NCBI RefSeq assembly: GCF_036014015.1
Contig: NZ_CP107905.1
Coordinates: 3,720,001-3,784,000, forward strand
DNA from: Streptomyces sp. NBC_00457
Lineage (GTDB): Bacteria > Actinomycetota > Actinomycetes > Streptomycetales > Streptomycetaceae
DNA length: 64,000 nt
Direction: 5' to 3'
The notes under the pieces were generated by a model. It worked only from the letters and a program-made list of their open reading frames with translations. It was not told the DNA's origin and made no database searches. Both the position numbers and the translations under genes were made by a program. Shown here piece after piece: positions 8,001 to 14,798 of this stretch; position 1 is the first letter of the stretch; every line of letters begins with the position of its first letter.

Positions 8001-9455
8001 CTGCGCGGCGATCCGGCGGAACTCGGTGTTGATCGCGTGTGATTCGGTCTGTGCCTTGGCCAGCAGGGTGTCGCTGTCGGCCACAGTGGCGTTGGCGGCC
8101 TCCAGCGCAGTGCGGGTCGCCTTTGCAGCGGCCTCGGCGGCGGCTCCGGAAGCGCGGGCGACCTGGACCGACTGCTGGGCGTACATAAGGCCACGACCGC
8201 GCGGGACGTTGTCCGTGTCGGCGATGGCCCAGGCTTCCTGCTGGGCGGTCGCGGCCTTCTGGGCGGCGCTGGCAGCGGTCGCAGCGTACTGCTCGGCCGA
8301 GGTGACGAGTGCGGCCACGTTGCCACGGGCACGGGCCAAGTCGGCGTCGGCCTGGTCGTATAGCGCCTGGTCGGGCTGTCCGAGGGAGTCGGGGTCGGCA
8401 GCGAGCCGGTCCTGCCAGTACTTGCGCCAGTTGAGGATCTGCTCGGCCAGCCAGGCCTGCCCGATCGCCTCGACCATGTCATCGGTGGCTTCGCGGGTGG
8501 CCTTTGCGGCGTCCGCCTCCGCCTGGATGATGGTGGCGCGCGGCGTGGCCTGGGAGGCGTACTCAACCTCCCATTCGCCCATCGCCGTCATCACCGGGCC
8601 GTTGAGCACACGCCGGGCGTCGACCGGGTTCTGGCTGTCGCATGTGGCCCAGGCCTGCTTGAGTGCCTCGACCTCGATGCGGTACTCGGCCGAGCCCTCG
8701 GCGGGCGCTGAACCGAGGAAGCCGCCGTGCCGCAGGTAGGACGCAATGTCGCTGGCGGTGGTGCCGCGCAAGTACAGAGTGTTGCTCAGCTCGGAATCAC
8801 TGAGCATGTCCGCCGCGGCAGCGTCGTTCCAGGTGTCTTGGCCGTTGACCTGCGCGGCGATCTCCCTGGCCCGAGCGACGGCCTCGGCACCGGCTTTCGT
8901 GTGACCGTCCCAGCCGAGCCGACCCGCCATCTCCCCCTGCGTGAACAGGGTGAACTGGCGTACGTCCGCGTCGAACTTGGGCGCGTGCCACTCCATGTCG
9001 TCACTGGTGTACGCGGATTCGACGTAGGGCTTGTTGGCAGTGTTGAGCGCGTCGGTGCGGGCGTTGGACGCGTCGCGGTAGCCGAAGGAGGCCTCGGTGT
9101 CGGCGTCCCTGGCCACGCCCAGCGGGTACAGGCCCATCGAGCCGACCTCACCGACGACGGCACGGAGTTGCTCCGCGGTGCCCGTCAGGCCTTCGATGGC
9201 CTTGGCCTTCATCTTGGCGCCGCCGTAGTGCAGCGCCACCCCGGTGAGGCAGCGGTCGAGCCGCTGGGTCTCGCCGACGCTGTTGCGGTAGTACCCGTCG
9301 TCCTCTTCCGGCGTGGTGTCTGCCGCCGCCGGTGAGGCCTGGACCAGCCCCATCAGTACGGCCGCCGCGGTGACGAGAGCCGTCCCGCTGATGCCTCTCG
9401 TCACGGCATCGCATAAACCTCGTCGGCGTCTGCGGACGTCTCTGAACAATGGCAT
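2022..9455 (-). CDS. Giant secreted polymorphic toxin, double carrier module, type-27-like toxin domain
   Basis: This protein has 2477 residues from ATG 9455; an in-frame TTG at 9497 would add 14. Residues 1-45 form a signal peptide (five consecutive Arg, hydrophobic core, cleavage near SPAAA-D). Two homologous modules follow, starting near residues 64 and 1149, an offset of about 1,085. Each has a conserved head (GGAKMKAKAIEGLTGTA, FDADVxQFTLFTQ, SYLRHGGFL), the segment PRGRGLxYAQQSVQVARASG, and then several hundred residues of Ala-rich coiled coil. Between the modules lies a hydrophobic Cys-containing segment resembling a pre-toxin region. After module 2 comes a hydrophobic stretch (about residues 2190-2250) and then a globular C-terminal domain (about 2320-2477) with DHIVLGINGG, ITVSLDGVEGA and GTAWEMIKL, which I recognise as like polymorphic toxin type 27. 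Antibacterial or kin-discrimination activity is inferred. The carrier family is usually single-module. Confidence 0.8.
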   Translation of the reverse strand: MPLFRDVRRRRRGLCDAVTRGISGTALVTAAAVLMGLVQASPAAADTTPEEDDGYYRNSVGETQRLDRCLTGVALHYGGAKMKAKAIEGLTGTAEQLRAVVGEVGSMGLYPLGVARDADTEASFGYRDASNARTDALNTANKPYVESAYTSDDMEWHAPKFDADVRQFTLFTQGEMAGRLGWDGHTKAGAEAVARAREIAAQVNGQDTWNDAAAADMLSDSELSNTLYLRGTTASDIASYLRHGGFLGSAPAEGSAEYRIEVEALKQAWATCDSQNPVDARRVLNGPVMTAMGEWEVEYASQATPRATIIQAEADAAKATREATDDMVEAIGQAWLAEQILNWRKYWQDRLAADPDSLGQPDQALYDQADADLARARGNVAALVTSAEQYAATAASAAQKAATAQQEAWAIADTDNVPRGRGLMYAQQSVQVARASGAAAEAAAKATRTALEAANATVADSDTLLAKAQTESHAINTEFRRIAAQEAAAQAKAAADTADADAKAAANSAAQAKAAQATAETKGEKAREAAATAQTQRAKAELEHATAVASRVTAAAERTKAQEAETRAETQKTVAEEAKTAAETAAATAKDKRTTANEKAKAAKAAREAAVAAAQKKQATAARAAALQAAAAAAGGTEAATETREAADKARSAADQAATAATAAQTASQEATTAAVTARSAATKAEAAAERAQAGAGGAWSAYLTATGAAATAHAEAAKALDASQDASFRADSAATASANATELAKKAGEESAAAGTEAGAAVKTAATAAGRAYAAGQSALAARDSANDAIAAANEAVAVGTPYREKDASAAFAVLVGQSSKTLAEQQAAAAEAKAAEATEAAQAAQRVADQAIGDAKLAAEAAAQAAADSARAARAVTRAQTSATEAATAQKAAQKAAEAASGYAQQAGTDAVSARLTANDAETEATRADREATEAERDAVTAGDAAGRAAGSASDAENAATKAEQDAKDAETKAADAAADSTAAEDAAAKAEQEQREQNEADLEEALEDGNTPIKGGANNWPALGKQEEQILLAECGQTCVDEYRDGLVAVSVDVVEWTAANGGQILLDQLGATKVKDCLALDGTESCLWSLVDIPSSAVIVGRIPALSEAIEKVSTGIRQIFIDAYDAQRRLTELTQVISDVRSTPRLEQCVAGVALHVGGAKMKAKAIEGLTGTADELHAVVGDIGWIGLEPLGQASDQDRTAARAYRDASAARKAGLQDANRPYAMTSFSDDISLHAPEFDADVLQFTLFTQEKRAGRLGWDGHSNAGADAVGRAKEITEENQGKDSWNDYAAGAMLRESSLNNTRFSGGTTATDIASYLRHGGFLTEAPGADSAEFRFEVENLKQAWSSCDHQDPVDPHNALAAVVSQATAEWNAEYAAQAAPRAAIIQAEADAAAATRAATDDMIAAIGQAWLAEQILLWQKYWHDELKADPNSIHKPKQKLFDQANTDLARARGKVQALVASAKKQAAAASAAATRAVTAQQQAYNIADANQTPRGRGLSYAQQSVQVARASGAAATAAAKATETALNAANATVSTSQALLALAKTEAHAVNTQFRRIAAQEAAAQAKAAADSADAYATSAANNAATAKKAKEDAAREEKEARQAAADAQRTRAVAELERANAAAYRATAEHERDIASGHEADAVAQGRIASDARGSAEASGTVASNKRKVAEQAERDAVAARDDALEAEQRRDSLIAKAEALEANAAADEGTEAATASRAAATDARSAANTATTAATNARASANAATAAAVRAREAATQAQGAASRARAAADATWASYLVAAGSAATAHAKAAEAIDASEAAAADAKGAKEESDKAKAAAKTAKTEAAAARTEAQQTANWAAVTAGKAQAAVASSLAARDSAAAVTRPAQEAIALGTPYQEEDSSAAFAVLTGQSSLTVAQQQAAAAAATAGLAEKFSAEAKALAAQAAADMKLALEASAAAAADALRAAKAYQRAQASANQAAADAKAAQGSAERADGYAMSAGEDALAANWAANEAEQDAVAADNAATEAEKDAAHARKVASQAETDAAAARTAANKAEVDAAAAEKAAAGAREAAEEAQSAADRTETTGNTEQIQQGVTTGIGGVWAVLDHIEYIGDPKNVVKENCNPILHFGDCKITADVTYRSHVELYMCLAESFTGNCPAADTLYLGPEVTKPETKKLSYTLTMTEFNSGIDPIDVLLGDFIGCAKLITPGLSGGSWGDCAWAASWFVAGVIFRTAKAAVMAMDAAIKTGVGFMAAFQSLRTIGLTEAAVQGIVRRIFQRVGVACEVADTATFKGASYSVMAASSDDEIVKKCQEILKDLVKDGDHIVLGINGGKNNPGSDNLAPVVGGQTFNGKPYDIELPESMGQGVRPIWTVGVERAVSNPNVKITVSLDGVEGAKDFNDALKLLLARGETIPGGEWKLIRSTGYGTAWEMIKLRSAVRRGERNWRSIEWRIWNPERKKYDVVEPERFRYPNGELVPDE
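3300..9260 (-). repeat. Two ~3.26-kb direct repeats inside the toxin gene
   Basis: The two carrier modules are in-frame direct repeats: module 1 runs from about 9260 leftwards and module 2 from about 6005 leftwards. The equivalent Cys codons (in DRCLTGVAL and EQCVAGVAL) are exactly 3,255 bp apart. The heads and the PRGRG segment are strongly conserved, while the Ala-rich coils have diverged and carry small indels. The boundaries given are approximate. The arrangement suggests old tandem duplication or fusion rather than a recent event. Confidence 0.8.
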
Positions 9456-9709
9456 GCAGGTGTGCCCAACAATCTCTTCGATGTTCGGCAGCATCAAGCA
9501 TGGGCATGACAGCAGAACTGTCGCCTACGACACCCCCCGGTGCGGCACGCGCCAGCGATCGCCCCCCACGAACCGGCGCCGCCGCTTACGCAGCGACGCT
9601 CTCACGACATACCCCTTCACGGGAAGGTCACGGGATCTTCACTAAGATCACCAGATCGCATCACAAGGGACAGAAGAGACGTTCATTTGAACATCTCTTT
9701 ACCCCGCCC
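9456..9709 (-). promoter_or_regulatory. Toxin upstream region with small inverted repeat
   Basis: This 254-bp gap lies between icmA and the toxin gene and must hold the toxin promoter. A small inverted repeat, GATCTT-CACT-AAGATC, lies at 9634-9649. No confident -10/-35 pair could be assigned, and there is no clear terminator hairpin behind icmA, so read-through from icmA is possible. Confidence 0.4.
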
Positions 9710-11410
9710 TCAGAACCCGGCAGGCTCCGTATACACCCCCCACTCCTCCCGCAGCACCCCGCAGATCTCCCCCAGCGTCGCCTCCGCGCGCACCGCCTCC
9801 AGCATGGGCTCGATCATGTTGCCGCCGTTCCGTGCCGCCGCGATCATCGCGTCCAGCGTGGAGCGCACCGTCGCGTCGTCGCGGGCGGTCTTGCGGTCGG
9901 CCAGCGTCCGGACCTGCTCGCGCTCCACCTCATGGCTCACCCGCAGAATCTCCAGGTCGCCGGTGACCGAGCCATGGTGGACGTTGACGCCTACGACCCG
10001 CTTGTCGCCCTTCTCCAGGGACTTCTGGTACTGGAAGGCGGACTCGGCGATCTCGCCGGTGAACCAGCCGTCCTCGATGCCGCGCAGGATGCCGGAGGTG
10101 ATCGGTCCGATCGGGTGTTGGCCGTCGGGGTGGGCCCTCAGGCCCCGCTCCTTGATCTGGTCGAAGATCTTCTCGGCTTCGGCCTCGATCCGGTCCGTCA
10201 GCTGCTCGACGAACCACGAACCACCCAGCGGATCCGCCACGTTGGCGACGCCGGTCTCCTCCATCAGTACCTGCTGCGTGCGCAGGGCGATCTCGGCGGC
10301 CTGCTCGGAGGGGAGTGCGAGGGTTTCGTCCAGGGCGTTGGTGTGGAGGGAGTTGGTGCCGCCCAACACCGCTGCCAGCGCCTCGACCGCCGTACGGACC
10401 ACGTTGTTGTACGGCTGCTGCGCCGTCAGGGAGACGCCGGCGGTCTGCGTGTGGAAGCGCAGCCACTGGGCCTTCTCGGACTGGGCGCCGTACACGTCCC
10501 GCATCCAGCGCGCCCAAATGCGCCGCGCGGCGCGGAACTTGGCGATCTCCTCGAAGAAATCGACGTGGGCGTCGAAGAAGAAGGAGAGGCCGGGGGCGAA
10601 GACGTCCACGTCCAGGCCGCGGGAGAGGCCCAGTTCGACGTAGCCGAAGCCGTCGGCAAGGGTGTACGCCAGCTCCTGCGCGGCCGTCGATCCGGCCTCG
10701 CGGATGTGGTAGCCGGAGACGGACAGCGGCTTGTACGCGGGGATCTTCGACGCACAGTGCTCCATCAGGTCGCCGATGAGGCGCAGGTGTGGCTCGGGCT
10801 GGAAGAGCCACTCCTTCTGGGCGATGTACTCCTTGAAGATGTCCGTCTGGAGCGTGCCGTTGAGGACGGAGGGGTCGATGCCTTGTCGCTCGGCCGCCAC
10901 CAGGTACATGCAGAAGACCGGGACGGCCGGGCCGCTGATCGTCATCGACGTCGTGACATCACCCAGCGGGATGTCCTGGAACAGGACCTCCATGTCCGCC
11001 GCCGAGTCGATGGCCACCCCGCAGTGGCCGACCTCGCCGAGGGAGCGCGGGTCGTCGGAGTCGCGGCCCATGAGGGTCGGCATGTCGAAGGCCACGGACA
11101 GGCCGCCGCCGCCGTTGGCGAGGATCTTCTTGTAGCGCTCGTTCGTCTGCTCGGCGTTGCCGAAGCCGGCGAACTGGCGGATGGTCCAGGTGCGGCCGCG
11201 GTAGCCGGTCGGGTAGAGACCGCGGGTGAAGGGGTACTCCCCGGGCCAGCCGATCCGCTCGAAGCCCTCGTACGTGTCCCCTGGCCGGGGCCCGTAGACA
11301 GGCTCCACGGGATCGCCGGAGAGCGTGGTGAAGTCTGCGTCGCGCTTGCGCGAGGCGTCGTAGCGAGCCTGCCAGCGACGGCGGCCTTCTTCTATGGCGT
11401 CAGCGTCCAT
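9710..11410 (-). CDS. icmA: Isobutyryl-CoA mutase, large (substrate-binding) subunit
   Basis: The product is a 566-residue acyl-CoA mutase of the methylmalonyl-CoA mutase family, without a C-terminal B12-binding domain. It interconverts isobutyryl-CoA and n-butyryl-CoA together with a separate cobalamin-binding subunit (IcmB), which is not in this window. Two residues separate it from methylmalonyl-CoA mutase. Phe replaces the substrate-gating Tyr in TIRQFAGF (Phe80), and Gln replaces the carboxylate-binding Arg in EYIAQKEW. Both are the known isobutyryl-CoA mutase signature, and the length equals that of the characterised Streptomyces IcmA. A 20-bp palindrome lies 10 bp before the start. The pathway links valine and fatty-acid catabolism to butyryl-CoA and polyketide extender supply. 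Confidence 0.92.
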   Translation of the reverse strand: MDADAIEEGRRRWQARYDASRKRDADFTTLSGDPVEPVYGPRPGDTYEGFERIGWPGEYPFTRGLYPTGYRGRTWTIRQFAGFGNAEQTNERYKKILANGGGGLSVAFDMPTLMGRDSDDPRSLGEVGHCGVAIDSAADMEVLFQDIPLGDVTTSMTISGPAVPVFCMYLVAAERQGIDPSVLNGTLQTDIFKEYIAQKEWLFQPEPHLRLIGDLMEHCASKIPAYKPLSVSGYHIREAGSTAAQELAYTLADGFGYVELGLSRGLDVDVFAPGLSFFFDAHVDFFEEIAKFRAARRIWARWMRDVYGAQSEKAQWLRFHTQTAGVSLTAQQPYNNVVRTAVEALAAVLGGTNSLHTNALDETLALPSEQAAEIALRTQQVLMEETGVANVADPLGGSWFVEQLTDRIEAEAEKIFDQIKERGLRAHPDGQHPIGPITSGILRGIEDGWFTGEIAESAFQYQKSLEKGDKRVVGVNVHHGSVTGDLEILRVSHEVEREQVRTLADRKTARDDATVRSTLDAMIAAARNGGNMIEPMLEAVRAEATLGEICGVLREEWGVYTEPAGF

Positions 11411-11420
11411 ACCTTCGAAT

Positions 11421-11440
11421 TTACTAGGACGTCCAAGTAA
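11421..11440. promoter_or_regulatory. Candidate operator palindrome upstream of icmA
   Basis: TTACTAGGACGTCCAAGTAA is a 20-bp near-perfect palindrome with a single mismatched pair. It lies 11-30 bp upstream of the icmA start codon, so it would overlap the leader or core promoter. Its form suits a dimeric TetR- or MarR-type repressor, and a MarR gene lies nearby at 11860. The binding protein is unknown. Confidence 0.6.
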
Positions 11441-11453
11441 ATGTCGATGGCAG

Positions 11454-11479
11454 ACCGCCGTACGAATGGGTACGGCGGT
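11454..11479 (-). terminator. Hairpin terminator behind the DUF3817 gene
   Basis: A 10-bp perfect stem (ACCGCCGTAC with GTACGGCGGT) and a 6-nt loop lie 4 bp after the stop codon at 11484. There is no strong U-tract. It would end the MFS-MarR-DUF3817 transcript before icmA. Confidence 0.65.
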
Positions 11480-11483
11480 GGGG

Positions 11484-11816
11484 CTACGCCTTCGCGGCGG
11501 CCGGAACGGGCCCGCTGACCAGCGGCTCGACCGTGCGAGTGACCTTGCGCTCCACGAAGAACGCGGCGAGGGGGATGGTTCCCGACAGGAGCACCCAGAG
11601 CAGCTTGCCGAACGGCCACTTGGCCTTGGAGCCGAGGTCGAAGGCGAAGACCAGGTAGATCATGTAGAGGATGCCGTGGACCTGCGAGACCACGAAGGTG
11701 ACGTCCTCGCCCATGTCGAAGCCGTACTTGAACACCATGCAGGTGCACAGCACGAGCAGCATGACGGCGGTGACGTAGGCCATGACGCGGTAGCGGGTCA
11801 GCACGCTTTTTTTCAT
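11484..11816 (-). CDS. DUF3817 integral membrane protein
   Basis: The protein has 110 residues with three predicted membrane helices, including VMAYVTAVMLLVLCTCMVF and HGILYMIYLVFAFDLG. The HGxLYMIY segment followed by SKAKWPFGK and a C-terminal FFVERKV is the DUF3817 pattern. Function is unknown. It lies 43 bp behind the MarR gene on the same strand and probably shares its transcript. A second DUF3817 gene occurs at 22740-23084. Confidence 0.8.
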   Translation of the reverse strand: MKKSVLTRYRVMAYVTAVMLLVLCTCMVFKYGFDMGEDVTFVVSQVHGILYMIYLVFAFDLGSKAKWPFGKLLWVLLSGTIPLAAFFVERKVTRTVEPLVSGPVPAAAKA

Positions 11817-11859
11817 GCCGTCGAGCGTAACGGCCGGTTCCGGGAGATCTTGCCCCGGG

Positions 11860-12369
11860 TTACCCCTCCTCGAAGTCGCCGGCGGCCACCCGCAGCGGCC
11901 GCAGCGTCGCGAAGATCTCGGCGCACTCCTCGGCGTCGTACACCCCGAGTCCGAAGTCCATCGCCATCAGGTCGCGGGTGGCGGCCTCGACGACCTCGCG
12001 GCCCTTGTCGGTGATGGTGGCGAGGGTGCCGCGGCCGTCGTTCGGGTTGGGCCGCTTCTCCACCAGGCCCGACCTCACCAGCCGGTCCACCGTGTTCGTC
12101 ACGGACGTCGGATGCACCATGAGCCGCTCGCCGATCTTGGACATCGGCAGCTCGCCGGCCTTGGAGAAGGTGAGCAGCACCAGTGCCTCGTAGCGCGCGA
12201 ACGTCAGCTCGTACGGCTTGACCACCGCGTCGACCTCGGCGAGCAGGATCTGCTGGGCCCGCATGATCGAGGTGATCGCGGCCATGGAGGGTACGTTTCC
12301 CCAGCGCTGCTTCCAGTGTTCGTCGGCGCGGGCGATGGGGTCGAAGGGAAGGCTGAGCGGCTTCGGCAC
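11860..12369 (-). CDS. MarR-family transcriptional regulator
   Basis: The product has 169 residues with a GTG start. A winged-helix core spans about residues 50-120: YELTFARYEALVLLTFSKA, ELPMSKIGERL, a recognition helix HPTSVTNTVDRLVRSGLVEK, and a wing with RPNPNDGRGTLATITDKG. It lies 10 bp downstream of the MFS gene and 43 bp upstream of DUF3817, a typical arrangement for a regulator controlling its own operon and the adjacent transporter. It is also a candidate for the palindrome upstream of icmA. Ligand unknown. Confidence 0.88.
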   Translation of the reverse strand: MPKPLSLPFDPIARADEHWKQRWGNVPSMAAITSIMRAQQILLAEVDAVVKPYELTFARYEALVLLTFSKAGELPMSKIGERLMVHPTSVTNTVDRLVRSGLVEKRPNPNDGRGTLATITDKGREVVEAATRDLMAMDFGLGVYDAEECAEIFATLRPLRVAAGDFEEG

Positions 12370-12379
12370 GCCCCAGACC

Positions 12380-13630
12380 TTACCGGCCGGTCATATGGCG
12401 GTCAGCCCCGTCTCGCCCTTCGGTCCGCCGGGCCTCGGCGGCGAGGAGCACACAGCAGACGGTCCCCAGAATCCCGGCGCCCGCGACCGTCCCGGTGACC
12501 CCGGCGAACTCCGCGACGACGCCCGCCAGCGCCATCCCGACGCCCTGGATCGTCATCAGCCCCGCGGTGAGCAGCGTCATCGCCCGCCCGCGCAGCTCGT
12601 CGGGCACGGCCCGGACGAACCACTGGTCCAGGCCCAGGGTGTACGCCGAGCCCGCCCCGGAGACCAGCAGGAGCAGCAGGGAGACGGCGAGGCCGGGGTG
12701 CAGGGCGTAGCCGGCGTACGGCAGGAGGGTGCAGCAGACCAGGGGGAGCGTGATCCGCTCGCGGGCGGCGGGGCGCAGCCGGGCGCCCGCGTACAGCTCG
12801 CCGGCGATCGTGCCGACCGGCAGCGCGCACATCAGCAGTCCGAGGCCGGTCGAACCGGCGCCGAGGTCGTCGGCGTACGGGGCCGCCAGCGCCTCCGGTA
12901 CGACGGTGAACATCGGCGGCAGCCAGAACAGGAGGAGCAGGACACGGACCCGGCGGTCGGCGAGCACCTGGCGGGCGCCCTTGAGGGAGTCCTTCATGAG
13001 GGTGCTCCCGCCGCCCGCCCGCGCGGGGCGGCGCCTGGTGCCGAAGCGCAGCAGGGTGGCCGAGGCGCAGAAAGTGCCCACGGTGATCAGGAGTGCCTGG
13101 CGCGGGGAGACCACGACGAGGAGCAGGCCGCCGAGCCCGTACCCGGCGAGCAGCGCGCTCTGCGAGACGATCCGCAGCAGGGAGCGGCCGAGCACGAACA
13201 GGTCGCCGTCGCCGAGGATGTCCGTGAGGGTCGCCATCCGGGTGCCCTGGAACACCGGCGAGACGACCGCGACAGCGCAGCGCAGCGCGAGCAGGACGGC
13301 GATGTGCGCGCCCGGCAGCACCATCAGTGCCACGCACCCCGCGCACACCAGGTCGCACACCACCAGCACCCGCCGGGCCGGGAAGCGGTCGGCGACGCCG
13401 GCGAGCAGGGTTCCGCCCGCCAAGTACGGCAGGAAGCCCAGCGCGAACGTGAGCGCGCTCAGCAGGGGCGAGCCGGTCAGGTCGTACACGAGGACGGACA
13501 GCGCCAGCTCGCTGACGACCAGGCCGAGCAGGGAGAGCGCGTGCGCGGCGAAGACGGCGCGGAACTCGTGGACGGCGAAGAGACGGCCGTAGCCGAGGGG
13601 CGTGGGTTCGACGAGGGTCTGGTCCGGCAT
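12380..13630 (-). CDS. MFS transporter
   Basis: The protein has 416 residues, starting at ATG 13630 (MPDQTLVEP). It shows 10-12 hydrophobic segments and the MFS_1-type loop GVADRFPARRVLVVCDLV between helices 2 and 3. A charged central loop (RRRPARAGGG) divides the two halves, and PDELRGRAMTLL sits in the equivalent loop of the second half. It most resembles MFS exporters of small molecules. It heads a leftward group with MarR and DUF3817 and is divergent from the ArsR-type regulator at 13709, with 78 bp between the starts, so it is a likely target of that regulator. Substrate unknown. Confidence 0.85.
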   Translation of the reverse strand: MPDQTLVEPTPLGYGRLFAVHEFRAVFAAHALSLLGLVVSELALSVLVYDLTGSPLLSALTFALGFLPYLAGGTLLAGVADRFPARRVLVVCDLVCAGCVALMVLPGAHIAVLLALRCAVAVVSPVFQGTRMATLTDILGDGDLFVLGRSLLRIVSQSALLAGYGLGGLLLVVVSPRQALLITVGTFCASATLLRFGTRRRPARAGGGSTLMKDSLKGARQVLADRRVRVLLLLFWLPPMFTVVPEALAAPYADDLGAGSTGLGLLMCALPVGTIAGELYAGARLRPAARERITLPLVCCTLLPYAGYALHPGLAVSLLLLLVSGAGSAYTLGLDQWFVRAVPDELRGRAMTLLTAGLMTIQGVGMALAGVVAEFAGVTGTVAGAGILGTVCCVLLAAEARRTEGRDGADRHMTGR

Positions 13631-13708
13631 GGGCAGCAGACTGCTGGTGCCGGGCGCGGGACCGTAGAGTTTCGGCTCCAGCCGAATCTTCCGGGGGGTG
13701 CTCGGGTC

Positions 13709-14695
13709 GTGCCGTCGCGTCTGCACTTCGGGGAGGACGACTTCCTCCGCTGCCGCTTCGCCATATCGCCGCTGTGGGAGACGCAGGACGCGGTGCGCAC
13801 GCTCAAGCGACCCGAGCGGCACGGCTATCACGCGCTCTGGCTGCGCCGGATCCGTACGGCCGCGGCCGGGCTCGACCTGACGCCCCTGTGGCTGCTGATG
13901 CCGCAGCGCGGCCACTCCCCCGACTGGCTGTGCCCGCCGCCGACCGCGGCGGCGACCTTCGAGGAGGAGATCGCCGCGGTGCGCGCCGCCGATCCCGAGG
14001 CGGCCCGCGCGGACACGGCCAAGTCCCTCGCGGACACCCCGGGCGCGCTTCAGTCGCCTCGGGGCCGGGCCTGGCTGGCGGATCCGGCGCGGATGATCAG
14101 GGAGCTGTCGGACGCCCTGGAGGAGGTCTGGCACACGCTCGTCGAACCGGACTGGCCTCGGCTGCGGGCACTGCTGGAGGCGGACGTGGCGTTCCACTCG
14201 CGGCGGCTGGCCGAGGTGGGCCTGGGCGGGCTGCTGCCGGAGATCAACCGGCGCTGCGGCTGGCAGGCCAGGACGCTGACGGTTCAGACGCGGGGCGAGC
14301 ACGAACGACGGCTGGGCGGACAGGGCCTGGTCCTGATGCCGAGCGTTTTCGTCTGGCCGGACATCGTCAGCACCTTCGATCCGCCCTGGCAGCCCACGCT
14401 GGTCTATCCGGCGCGTGGCATCGGCGGTCTGTGGGCGGAGCCGGACGGACGGACGCCGGACGCGCTCGTACGACTCCTCGGACGCGGCCGGGCGATCGTC
14501 CTCGCCGCGCTCGACGAACCCGCGACCACGACCGCCCTCGCCCACCGGCTCGGCCTCGCCCCGTCGTCCGTCTCGGCGCATCTGACGGTGCTGCGCGACG
14601 CCGGGCTGCTCAGCGCGCGGCGGTATGGGCATCAGGTGCTGTACGAGCAGACACCGCTGGGGATGGCGCTGGCGTCCGGCGGCGGTGATCACTAG
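13709..14695 (+). CDS. ArsR-type (DUF5937-like) transcriptional regulator
   Basis: The protein has 328 residues with a GTG start, consistent with the reading LHFGEDDFLRCRFAISPLWE typical of the long actinomycete regulators carrying an N-terminal DUF5937-like region. The C-terminal 80 residues hold the winged helix (TTTALAHRLGLAPSSVSAHL, then DAGLLSARRYGHQVLYEQT). It is divergent from the MFS exporter with a 78-bp shared intergenic region, which suggests it controls that gene. The sensed molecule is unknown, and no clustered Cys suggests metal sensing. Confidence 0.8.
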   Translation: MPSRLHFGEDDFLRCRFAISPLWETQDAVRTLKRPERHGYHALWLRRIRTAAAGLDLTPLWLLMPQRGHSPDWLCPPPTAAATFEEEIAAVRAADPEAARADTAKSLADTPGALQSPRGRAWLADPARMIRELSDALEEVWHTLVEPDWPRLRALLEADVAFHSRRLAEVGLGGLLPEINRRCGWQARTLTVQTRGEHERRLGGQGLVLMPSVFVWPDIVSTFDPPWQPTLVYPARGIGGLWAEPDGRTPDALVRLLGRGRAIVLAALDEPATTTALAHRLGLAPSSVSAHLTVLRDAGLLSARRYGHQVLYEQTPLGMALASGGGDH

Positions 14696-14798
14696 CCGGG
14701 GCCTGGCGCGGCCATGTCTTTTCCATCGTGATTCGCACAGCTATGCAACGATTGCTTATGAATTGTAACTGAACGTCACTTTCGCCCTAGGGAGCAGC

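Noticed and set aside
5907..8042. A 700-codon frame antisense to the toxin coil
   Set aside because: Gly/Leu/Arg-rich shadow of GCC/GCG Ala codons in the real gene; no family resemblance and no ribosome site.
12218..13708. A long + strand extension in front of the ArsR-type regulator
   Set aside because: It runs antisense through the MFS gene and is low-complexity. GTG 13709 fits the family start.
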